Below, piece by piece: positions 1 through 5,271 of a stretch of 5,380 nt of DNA (position 1 is the first letter of the stretch; each line of letters begins with the position of its first letter). Source of the DNA: CAVZKK01 sp964573475. Lineage in GTDB: Archaea > Thermoproteota > Bathyarchaeia > Bathyarchaeales > Bathycorpusculaceae. The stretch lies in the NCBI GenBank assembly GCA_964573475.1, contig CAZNJT010000093.1, positions 1 to 5,380 on the forward strand, read 5' to 3'. A model generated the notes under the pieces. The model made no database searches. It was not told the origin of the DNA and saw only the letters and a program-made list of their open reading frames with translations. Position numbers and translations under genes: made by a program.

Positions 1-66
1 ACTTTGATTGTCCAGTGGTCTGCAGTAAACGTTTGTGTCTAGATAAACTCGTTCAATCAATTTCAT
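1..66 (-). CDS. PIN-domain toxin (VapC-like), N-terminus only
   Basis: This is the first 22 codons of a minus-strand gene that continues beyond the left edge. The peptide starts MKLIERVYLDTNVYCRP and contains the hallmark PIN beginning: a hydrophobic strand followed by L-D-T-N. Asp10 is the first acidic residue of the Mg2+-dependent ribonuclease site. PIN proteins of this type are usually toxins that cleave RNA and are held inactive by a co-transcribed antitoxin. The ATG at 66-64 lies 4 nt after an AGGT element. The upstream antitoxin-like frame ends at 53, so the two frames overlap by 14 bp, a common arrangement in such modules. The remaining acidic residues lie outside the window, so activity cannot be judged. 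The family call rests on a short but characteristic motif. Confidence 0.72.
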   Translation of the reverse strand, partial: MKLIERVYLDTNVYCRPLDNQS

Positions 67-284
67 CCCGACCTGATAAGCGAAACGTCTCTGTTGTTGC
101 CGTGGTACTTTTTGTAGTTTTTGCTGGGGTCAAGGTGATGACGAGATAGCTGCCTTTTGTGGCTAAATCCATGTCTAAATCTTGTTTTAGGAAAGGCTTA
201 ACTGTTTTGTGGAATTTGCGGGGAATGGGCAGGGATAAGCGCTGAAACAGCCATTATAACTAACGCAAATATTTTCTTATTCAT
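53..284 (-). pseudogene. Antitoxin-like partner of the PIN toxin, apparently frameshifted
   Basis: A protein-like minus-strand frame is open from 253 to the TGA at 55-53. It reads LSLPIPRKFHKTVKPFL, then D-L-A-T-K-G-S-Y-L-V-I-T-L-T-P, and ends R-L-S-G-R-D-E-I-D. It has no ATG, GTG or TTG before the Met codon at 160-158, and that start would leave only about 35 residues. The good expression signals lie in another frame: ATG at 284-282, five bases after GGTGG (293-289), with a TATA box at 320-327. That frame gives MNKKIFALVIMAVSA and stops at 198. Skipping one base between about 253 and 200 joins the two halves into a protein of about 76 residues. The position just before a PIN gene, with a 14-bp overlap, suggests an antitoxin. 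I do not recognise a DNA-binding family. A sequencing error, a true mutation, an unusual start or +1 recoding are all possible. Confidence 0.5.
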
Positions 285-288
285 TTTG

Positions 289-327
289 CCACCAAACGGT
301 CTCTTTTAGAACCTATACTTATATAAA
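289..327 (-). promoter_or_regulatory. Promoter and ribosome binding site of the toxin-antitoxin module
   Basis: On the minus strand, TTTATATA (327-320) matches an archaeal TATA box. Transcription would begin about 25 nt downstream, near 298, giving a leader of about 14 nt. That leader contains GGTGG (293-289), which matches the 3' end of archaeal 16S rRNA and sits 4 nt before the ATG at 284. The box lies immediately after the trm1 stop codon, so the module appears to have its own promoter rather than relying on read-through from trm1. Confidence 0.5.
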
Positions 328-332
328 ACTTA

Positions 333-1556
333 TCAGTTAGTGCTCAGCATTTCACGTAAAATTTCCTTTATCTTCATTGCCGGCACGTTCGACTTCACTC
401 CTTTAGGGTTAAAATGAGTCAAAAACGCTGGGAAACCCTCTTTCTCTAAAGCATTGATAATCTTCTTAACTGGTGGAACGGGCAAAGTCAGTGCATCACA
501 TAATTTGTCAACAACATAATATGTAACGGGAGCCTCAGTCTCACCCGTTATCAAAGCGAAAATCTTTCCTATCCGTCCCTTAAATCGAAAATCTCTTTGC
601 CGGATTTTTTCTCCCATTAACTCACAGAATTTTCTGTCAAATATTTTTGCAAGCCACAATGGTCCAGCAACATTCAGTTTTGAGCCACATTCACTACATT
701 TTTCGGAATTTGCAAATAAAAAAGGTCTTTTTAAGGTTTCTCTGTGGAAGCAGTTGAAGCAGTGGAGTATGTATCCCATGTTTTTGATGCTTTCGTCAGC
801 TTTTTTTGCGCCATATTTTGTGGTTGCGTAAATTCTAATATAATGGTTTGTGCTGTGGCTGAAGACTACGCTTATGCCTACGTCGTGTTTTGCTGCAGTT
901 GTGGCTAGGCAACCGGCCAGAAGCCTGACGGCGAGTTCGTGGCAGTATTCTGTGCGTAGAGGTTTTCCGCCATATTTGCGTATGCAGGCTTTTGGATGAA
1001 CACCGCATAATGGCGCCATGTCCGTAGCCGTTAAAGCCAGAAGCCCGCCGTTGCGTAAGGCTCGGATGGCTGAATCTAGGTAGGGCACGGGAGAGCCGAA
1101 GGGGTCTATATCTATGGCGTCAAATCTTTTGAGTGGTGCACCATAATGGGCTAAGAGAAAGTTTGCATCTTCGTTTTTTACGGTTACTCGTTCGCTTAGT
1201 CCGTTCATTTGCACGTTATATCTTGCAAGTTGGAAGGCTTTCTCGTTGATGTCGTTAATCAAAACTTTTTGGACGCCTTTGACTTCTGTTGCGAAGCGTA
1301 TTCCTCTGATTCCGCAGCTGGCTAGGGGTTCGCAAACTGAAATTTCGCGGTTAAGCATTTTTTGGTAGGTTTGGAGGGCTAAAACTGCGATGTCACGGTT
1401 TAACTCCATGATGGGATTATAGAAGACTGGAGCCTTTGAAGGCGCATAGTCTGAAGGCAATTTTATGAATGCTTTGAGTTTTGGAACTAATATTTTGACT
1501 TTGCCTTCTTCAACGATTTCTGTTGGAAAATCTATGTTGGGGTTTGTTTCTGTCAT
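333..1556 (-). CDS. trm1: tRNA (guanine26-N2)-dimethyltransferase Trm1
   Basis: The 407-residue product matches the archaeal Trm1 family, which uses S-adenosylmethionine to make N2,N2-dimethylguanosine at position 26 of tRNA. The Rossmann-fold methyltransferase core shows E-P-L-A-S-C-G-I-R-G at 76-85 (SAM loop) and N-D-I-N around Asp102 (ribose contact). It also shows the family signature D-I-D-P-F-G-S-P at 149-156 (catalytic region) and T-A-T-D-M-A-P-L-C-G at 176-185. Two C-x2-C pairs (Cys266/Cys269 and Cys287/Cys290) form the likely zinc site of the C-terminal tRNA-binding domain. The length is normal or slightly long and all key motifs are intact. It lies 88 bp downstream of the transporter gene on the same strand. 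The ATG at 1556 has only a distant GGGGA, so a short leader is possible. The function is secure. Confidence 0.96.
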   Translation of the reverse strand: MTETNPNIDFPTEIVEEGKVKILVPKLKAFIKLPSDYAPSKAPVFYNPIMELNRDIAVLALQTYQKMLNREISVCEPLASCGIRGIRFATEVKGVQKVLINDINEKAFQLARYNVQMNGLSERVTVKNEDANFLLAHYGAPLKRFDAIDIDPFGSPVPYLDSAIRALRNGGLLALTATDMAPLCGVHPKACIRKYGGKPLRTEYCHELAVRLLAGCLATTAAKHDVGISVVFSHSTNHYIRIYATTKYGAKKADESIKNMGYILHCFNCFHRETLKRPFLFANSEKCSECGSKLNVAGPLWLAKIFDRKFCELMGEKIRQRDFRFKGRIGKIFALITGETEAPVTYYVVDKLCDALTLPVPPVKKIINALEKEGFPAFLTHFNPKGVKSNVPAMKIKEILREMLSTN

Positions 1557-1644
1557 GTTTTTGCTTGTCCCCGAAAATTATTGGATAAGTTCTTTGGTTA
1601 TTGATAGAACTTGTGTTTATTAATATTCTTTTCTTGGTTTGATG
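1557..1644 (-). promoter_or_regulatory. Gap between transporter and trm1, possible trm1 promoter
   Basis: This 88-bp gap separates two same-strand genes. Two AT-rich elements could act as TATA boxes for trm1. AATAATTTT (1582-1574) lies about 22 bp from the ATG and would give a nearly leaderless transcript. TATTAATAAA, near 1619-1628, would give a leader of about 40 nt. Neither is a strong match, and co-transcription from the transporter promoter is equally possible. No hairpin terminator is visible. Confidence 0.25.
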
Positions 1645-2907
1645 TTAGTCTGCCCTTTTGGCTGGTTCGTGGACAAGAAACAGGACTATAATGAGCGCGG
1701 GGAAGGTCAGCGCAAGTGCCATATAGAATGGAAGTTGAGGCGAAAAGCTGATGTATAAGTAGTTACCTAGCAACATGCCAATTCCCATCATAATGTAGCC
1801 TGAGAAATTGGTGAACCCGTTCACTTTGCCTCTGTTTTCAGAGTCTACCAAGTCGGTTGAAAGCGCCATCACGGCTGCCATGAACAGTAGGTTGCCAAGG
1901 CCGAATAGAATCATTGCAATCGTGACGGTGAAGAGGTTGCCAGTGACGAAGATTACTGCACCTAAGCCGAAGGCAAATAATCCAAGGATTAAGGGGATTT
2001 TTCTTCCGATTTTGTCAACTGCCTTGCCTATTGGAATGGAAGCGACGATCATGGTCAGCAAGAGTGGGATGAAGACAAGCCACCACTGTTTTTCTGGTAT
2101 TCCTAACGTGTCTCTAGCGTAAAGCGCGTTGATTACGTTAAAGAGTGAGAATCCGAACATAGTGAGGATTTGTGCGATAAGTAACCATAGCATTGATCTT
2201 GGCACGACTTTCCAGACGCTGAAGCTTTCTTTTATGGCTTTAGGGTAGGAGGATATGAAGTATCTGAAGCGAATCGGGTCTTTGTTAGTCATGGTTTCTT
2301 TTAGTCTGAGTCGCCATATTGCGGCTATAACGTAGAAAGTAGTCATGACTAGGTAGATGATTCTCATGCTCCATTCTAGTCCAAAACGTAGAAATAGTAG
2401 TCCTGCGATTGCCGGGCCTGGTGTGTTGAAGGTGCTGTGAATTAGCTGTATTATTGATGAGCCCATTCCTCGGCGTTCTGGAGGAAGTGAATCTTGAACC
2501 ATTGCAAATAAGGCTGGTTGGTAAATTAGGCATAGGCTGCTCACCATCGTTCCAATAAGTACGAAGTGCCATGTTGGAGCAAAAGCGAAGAACACATATG
2601 ACAGTGCCATGCCGAACGTCATCGTCGTTATTAGCCAGCGTCGTCCATACTTGTCTGCTAAATAGCCTCCTGGAAAAGCTACTGCCGCCATGCAAAGAAA
2701 GCCTGCGAAACCTATTAGGCCTAGGGCTATGCCGGTTCCGCCTAGGATGTCTCGGATGTAGTATTGGAAGTTTGGTGCGGGCATTTCGCTGGCGAGGTCC
2801 ATTATTATCCAGCTTATGACGAGGATGCGGTAGTTGCCTGTGATGAACGAGAATTCGCGTTTGAGGAGCTCGATGAGTCCCATTTGTTTCACTTTTTCAT
2901 GAACCAT
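1645..2907 (-). CDS. Major facilitator superfamily transporter, cargo unknown
   Basis: This 420-residue polytopic membrane protein has the usual length and 12-helix layout of the family: about six helices between residues 25 and 200, a cytoplasmic loop at about 201-240, and six more to about 413. The loop between helices 2 and 3 carries motif A, G-G-Y-L-A-D-K-Y-G-R-R, at 80-90. A degenerate copy, G-K-A-V-D-K-I-G-R-K, lies at 294-303 in the second half, as expected from the internal duplication. Such proteins move solutes or drugs using ion gradients. I see no substrate-specific signature, so drug efflux or metabolite transport cannot be separated. The ATG at 2907 gives the longest frame. The in-frame ATG at 2883 (residue 9) better fits the TATA box at 2918-2925 and has GTGA 5 nt upstream, so the protein may be 412 residues. 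The gene is divergent from the methyltransferase and may share its control region. Confidence 0.9.
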   Translation of the reverse strand: MVHEKVKQMGLIELLKREFSFITGNYRILVISWIIMDLASEMPAPNFQYYIRDILGGTGIALGLIGFAGFLCMAAVAFPGGYLADKYGRRWLITTMTFGMALSYVFFAFAPTWHFVLIGTMVSSLCLIYQPALFAMVQDSLPPERRGMGSSIIQLIHSTFNTPGPAIAGLLFLRFGLEWSMRIIYLVMTTFYVIAAIWRLRLKETMTNKDPIRFRYFISSYPKAIKESFSVWKVVPRSMLWLLIAQILTMFGFSLFNVINALYARDTLGIPEKQWWLVFIPLLLTMIVASIPIGKAVDKIGRKIPLILGLFAFGLGAVIFVTGNLFTVTIAMILFGLGNLLFMAAVMALSTDLVDSENRGKVNGFTNFSGYIMMGIGMLLGNYLYISFSPQLPFYMALALTFPALIIVLFLVHEPAKRAD

Positions 2908-2917
2908 TAACGTCCAC

Positions 2918-2925
2918 TAATATAA
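2918..2925 (-). promoter_or_regulatory. TATA box of the transporter gene
   Basis: TTATATTA on the minus strand resembles an archaeal TATA box. Its centre is only about 14 bp from the ATG at 2907. The predicted transcription start (about 2896) therefore falls inside the longest reading frame and about 12 nt before the second ATG at 2883. This is the main reason to doubt the longer start. Confidence 0.4.
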
Positions 2926-2961
2926 GCGTTGACTGTTGTATTTCAAGTGACCGTGTTTCAT

Positions 2962-3001
2962 GCGCTACGTTTTTGTCTTTTTTAGCGCGCTAGCCATGCT
3001 A
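2962..3001. repeat. Cluster of short palindromes in the divergent region
   Basis: The 10-bp perfect palindrome TAGCGCGCTA lies at 2983-2992. It shares bases with a second inverted repeat, TAGC-CAT-GCTA, at 2991-3001. A further GCGCTA at 2962-2967 is the inverse of TAGCGC at 2983-2988, with a T-rich stretch between them. The cluster sits 34-73 bp upstream of the methyltransferase TATA box and 37-76 bp upstream of the transporter TATA box. That position would suit an operator for a dimeric regulator. No regulator gene is present in the window, so the role is inference. Confidence 0.35.
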
Positions 3002-3034
3002 GAAACTCCATGGGATGTTGTCTCTTTCAGTTTA

Positions 3035-3086
3035 TTTATATGCGGATGAACGTAGTTCTTCTTGTGTGGAAGGTGCACATTTGGAG
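3035..3086 (+). promoter_or_regulatory. Promoter and ribosome binding site of the methyltransferase-NTPase pair
   Basis: TTTATAT at 3035-3041 is a good archaeal TATA box. Transcription should start near 3064, giving a leader of about 30 nt. GGAG at 3083-3086 stands 8 nt before the ATG at 3095. These signals support that ATG over the in-frame TTG at 3062, which would be at or before the predicted transcript start. Confidence 0.45.
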
Positions 3087-3094
3087 CGGATCGG

Positions 3095-3916
3095 ATGAAC
3101 CTTGATAAGGTTGTCAGAAAACAGTGGGATGAAGCTGCTGACATTTGGGTTAAATTCGTTCGAAGCGGCAAGAATTACTATTCTGAATATTTGAATGGTC
3201 CAGCATTGAAGCGGATGATTGGAAATGTTAGAGGGAAGAAGGTGCTTGATATTGGGTGTGGTGAAGGATGTTTCTCTAGATTTTTTGCGGAGGCAGGTGC
3301 GATAGTTACAGCTGTAGATATCAGTGACGGTTTGATTAGGGCAGCAGTGGAAGAGGAGGAAAGAAATCCATTGGGGATCAAGTATTTTGCTACTGATGCA
3401 GCGAATCTAAGCATGCTCGAATCTGAAAGTTTCGATGTTGTATTCTGTTACATGGCGTTGATGGACATAAGGGATTATGAAGGAGCAATATCTGAGGCAT
3501 CTCGTGTCATGAAGACAATGGGAAGATTTGTCGTTTTAATTGAGCATCCGTGCTTCACGTATTCTCGCGTTTTAGATGGGAAAGTAGTGGGCGAATGGGC
3601 AAAAGGCACCAGTGAAGACGGGTCTGAAGAGTACTTATACTATTGGATTAGCGATTATTTTCGGAGGCATAGCTATCTCTGCGAATGGAAGCATGATAGG
3701 TTGTCGTCAAGCTTTGTGACAACGGGTTTTCACAGGACTCTTTCAGACTATGTTAATGCGATGACCAAACGCGGATTGGTCGTTACGAGATTTGATGAGC
3801 CTCAGCCTATGGAGGAAGGAGTTAGACTTCATTTTGCTATGAAGAAACATTACAGGATTCCGCATTCTATTGTAATCGAAGCCACTAAAATTCTAGGTAG
3901 TAGGGGAATAGCTTGA
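3095..3916 (+). CDS. Class I SAM-dependent methyltransferase, substrate unknown
   Basis: The product is 273 residues from the ATG at 3095. The Rossmann-fold core shows motif I V-L-D-I-G-C-G-E-G at 50-58 (SAM-binding glycine loop) and V-T-A-V-D ending at Asp75 (acidic residue after strand 2, ribose contact). Asp101 lies in D-A-A-N-L (adenine side), and F-D-V-V-F-C at 113-118 is strand 4. R-V-M-K-T-M-G-R-F at about 127-135 is the usual helix-turn before strand 5. The C-terminal part includes I-E-H-P-C-F near 139-144 and F-H-R-T-L-S-D-Y near 202-209. This resembles the Methyltransf_11/25 type that methylates small molecules, but it gives no firm substrate. The stop codon overlaps the start of the NTPase gene by 4 bp, so the two are probably translated in a coupled way. 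An in-frame TTG at 3062 would add 11 residues and is less likely. Confidence 0.9.
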   Translation: MNLDKVVRKQWDEAADIWVKFVRSGKNYYSEYLNGPALKRMIGNVRGKKVLDIGCGEGCFSRFFAEAGAIVTAVDISDGLIRAAVEEEERNPLGIKYFATDAANLSMLESESFDVVFCYMALMDIRDYEGAISEASRVMKTMGRFVVLIEHPCFTYSRVLDGKVVGEWAKGTSEDGSEEYLYYWISDYFRRHSYLCEWKHDRLSSSFVTTGFHRTLSDYVNAMTKRGLVVTRFDEPQPMEEGVRLHFAMKKHYRIPHSIVIEATKILGSRGIA

Positions 3917-4485
3917 GGAAACGTTTGTTGCTTTTGACTGGCAGTCCGGGTGTTGGGAAGACAAGTGTTCTGCTTAGGGTGGTGGAATCTTTGAAGGCTA
4001 AAGGCTATAGCGTTGGCGGAATGGTGAGCCGTGAAGTTCGTTCAGGTGAGGTTCGTGTTGGTTTTGAGATTTCGGATTTAGGCGGTAGTAGGCGTGGGTG
4101 GCTTGCGCATGTGAATCAGCATAGCGGTCCGCAGGTTGGCAGATACCGGGTTAATTTAGAAGACCTTAACAGTATAGGCGCAGAAGCCATAATGAAGGCT
4201 GTTCAGGATTGTGATGTTATAGCCATTGATGAGATTGGCCCCATGGAATTGTTTTCTGGAAGATTTAGAGAGGCAGTTAGCAGGGCTATTGAATGTGGGA
4301 AGGTTGTGATTGGTGTAGTTCATTGGAAAGCCAAGGATAGGCTGATAGATGAAGTGAAGAAGGGAGAAGACGCAGAAACGATAGCGGTTACAAACGGAAA
4401 CAGAAATGAACTGCACGAAACTATTGTTGAAAAAGCTGTCAAATTTCTGGAAACGAAAGAAAGAGAGCAGTATAGCCAAAAGTGA
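3913..4485 (+). CDS. THEP1-family nucleoside triphosphatase
   Basis: The 190-residue product matches the archaeal THEP1 / human NTPCR family (NTPase_1), compact P-loop enzymes that hydrolyse nucleoside triphosphates to diphosphates (EC 3.6.1.15) with broad base preference. Walker A is G-S-P-G-V-G-K-T at 10-17. The Walker B region with the family signature is I-D-E-I-G-P-M-E at 105-112. The G-P-Q-V-G-R-Y stretch at 72-78 is also typical. The length is normal for the family. The start is a TTG at 3913, with AGGGG 6 nt upstream inside the end of the methyltransferase gene. No ATG occurs until residue 37, after Walker A, so the TTG is required. The physiological role of this family is unsettled. 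Linkage to a methyltransferase hints at nucleotide or RNA metabolism, but that is inference. Confidence 0.93.
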   Translation: MRKRLLLLTGSPGVGKTSVLLRVVESLKAKGYSVGGMVSREVRSGEVRVGFEISDLGGSRRGWLAHVNQHSGPQVGRYRVNLEDLNSIGAEAIMKAVQDCDVIAIDEIGPMELFSGRFREAVSRAIECGKVVIGVVHWKAKDRLIDEVKKGEDAETIAVTNGNRNELHETIVEKAVKFLETKEREQYSQK

Positions 4486-4489
4486 AAAA
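4478..4489 (-). terminator. Possible U-tract terminator of the rubrerythrin gene
   Basis: Just past the rubrerythrin stop, the minus strand reads TTTTTCACTTTT (4489-4478). Archaeal RNA polymerase can terminate at T-rich runs without a hairpin. The element overlaps the last codons of the convergent NTPase gene. It is a weak, sequence-only prediction. Confidence 0.3.
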
Positions 4490-4498
4490 GGGTTATGT

Positions 4499-5071
4499 TT
4501 AGTAGTTTTCTGTCCATAGTTCGAAGTAGCTTCTCGGATGCGCGCATACTGGGCATTTCTCTGGCACTTCCTTGCCCTCAAAAACGTAACCACAATTTCT
4601 GCACTTCCACATGACGAGCTTATCCTTCTTGAAGACTTCACCTAATTCAACATTCTCCAGCAACTTTCTATACCGTCTTTCATGATAGGCTTCAACCTTA
4701 GCAACCATACGAAAAGTTCTAGCAGCCTCAGCAAAACCTTCTTCTTCCGCAACTTGAGCAAAGCTTGGATAAAGCGTACCCCACTCGAGCTTCTCGCCTT
4801 CAGCCGCAGCCCTCAAATTCTCAGCCGTCGATCCAATAACACCCGCAGGATAAGCAGCTGTTATCTCCACAAGTCCTCCCTTCAAATGGTTAAAGAACAA
4901 TTGCGCATGCTCCTTCTCATTATCAGCCGTTTCTGTAAAAACTGCAGAAATCTGTTCAAACCCCTCTTTTTTGGCTACACTGGCAAAGAAAGTATATCTG
5001 GTTCTAGCCTGCGATTCACCAGCAAACGCCGCCAACAAATTCTTCTCAGTCCTACTACCCTTCAACTCCAT
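4499..5071 (-). CDS. rbr: Rubrerythrin, peroxide-reducing diiron protein
   Basis: The 190-residue cytoplasmic protein closely matches classical rubrerythrin in length and order. A four-helix ferritin-like diiron domain (about 1-140) is followed by a C-terminal rubredoxin-like domain. Likely diiron ligands are Glu19 (A-G-E-S), Glu52 and His55 (N-E-K-E-H), Glu93 and Glu96 (G-E-K-L-E), and the E-A-Y-H-E segment at 127-131. The rubredoxin-type iron site is Cys157-x2-Cys160 with Cys173-x2-Cys176. The protein reduces hydrogen peroxide with electrons passed through the rubredoxin domain and is typical of anaerobes. The frame is open to an ATG at 5116, but family alignment (M-E-L-K-G-S-R-T-E-K) and GAGGAG at 5087-5082, 10 nt upstream, favour the ATG at 5071. 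The gene converges on the NTPase gene with a 13-bp gap and diverges from rnhB. Confidence 0.96.
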   Translation of the reverse strand: MELKGSRTEKNLLAAFAGESQARTRYTFFASVAKKEGFEQISAVFTETADNEKEHAQLFFNHLKGGLVEITAAYPAGVIGSTAENLRAAAEGEKLEWGTLYPSFAQVAEEEGFAEAARTFRMVAKVEAYHERRYRKLLENVELGEVFKKDKLVMWKCRNCGYVFEGKEVPEKCPVCAHPRSYFELWTENY

Positions 5072-5113
5072 AGACTCTAAACTCCTCACAAACCACACAT
5101 CTATCACAAGACA

Positions 5114-5121
5114 CATAAAAA
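5114..5121 (-). promoter_or_regulatory. Likely TATA box of the rubrerythrin gene
   Basis: TTTTTATG on the minus strand predicts a transcript start near 5092, about 20 nt before the ATG at 5071. The GAGGAG ribosome binding site would lie inside that leader. The stronger box at 5157-5169 could also fire in this direction, which would give a leader of about 66 nt. Confidence 0.35.
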
Positions 5122-5156
5122 CAATTTCCTAACAGAAACTTCAAAACAAAGTTCAA

Positions 5157-5169
5157 CCTATATATAAGG
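5157..5169 (+). promoter_or_regulatory. TATA box of rnhB, nearly palindromic
   Basis: CCTATATATAAGG contains TATATAAG (5161-5168), a strong archaeal TATA box for rnhB. Transcription would start near 5190 and leave a leader of about 80 nt. The 13-bp element reads almost the same on both strands, so it could also serve the divergent rubrerythrin gene. A weaker AT-rich stretch at about 5219-5231 is an alternative that would give a shorter leader. Confidence 0.45.
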
Positions 5170-5170
5170 G

Positions 5171-5235
5171 GGCTAAACGCTCACAGAGCGAGGAGGGACA
5201 CCCCGCATCTTCTGAAAGAATAAAGTGTTATAGCC
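5171..5235 (+). other. Hairpin-rich stretch ahead of rnhB
   Basis: GGCTA (5171-5175) can pair with TAGCC (5231-5235) and enclose three small perfect hairpins with 3-nt loops: CGCTC-ACA-GAGCG (5178-5190), GGG-ACA-CCC (5195-5203) and TTCT-GAA-AGAA (5210-5220). The layout resembles a multi-branched RNA, but it lacks the tRNA T-loop and a CCA-proximal stem of normal length. If transcription starts near 5190, the closing stem and first hairpin would not be in the transcript. A GGAGG at 5192-5196 has no start codon at a usable distance. This may be chance structure, and no known RNA family is recognised. Confidence 0.2.
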
Positions 5236-5271
5236 TTGAAACCCAAATAACCTCTTGTAAGTGACCTTTCC

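Noticed and set aside
1808..2122. Plus-strand open frame of 104 codons
   Set aside because: It lies antisense within the transporter gene, whose protein has clear helices and motif A. The antisense peptide has no recognisable domain and no promoter or ribosome binding site.
2285..2695. Minus-strand open frame of 136 codons
   Set aside because: It is an out-of-frame shadow of the transporter gene on the same strand, with a low-complexity, non-protein-like composition.
3062..3094. TTG start adding 11 residues to the methyltransferase
   Set aside because: The predicted transcript start is near 3064, and GGAG is placed for the ATG at 3095. The extra residues contain two Cys and do not look like the family N-terminus.
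4156..4641. Minus-strand open frame of 161 codons
   Set aside because: It spans the antisense of the NTPase gene and an alternate frame of the rubrerythrin end. Both of those are strongly supported by family motifs.
4682..5080. Plus-strand open frame of 132 codons
   Set aside because: It is antisense to rubrerythrin, is rich in Ser and Arg, and has no domain.
5072..5116. Upstream ATG of rubrerythrin adding 15 residues
   Set aside because: Classical rubrerythrins begin at the M-x-L-K-G motif, which matches the ATG at 5071. The extension overlaps the likely TATA box and the GAGGAG site.
5171..5235. tRNA gene ahead of rnhB
   Set aside because: The fold is cloverleaf-like, but there is no T-loop consensus, the outer stem has only 5 clear pairs, and the arm sizes are wrong.
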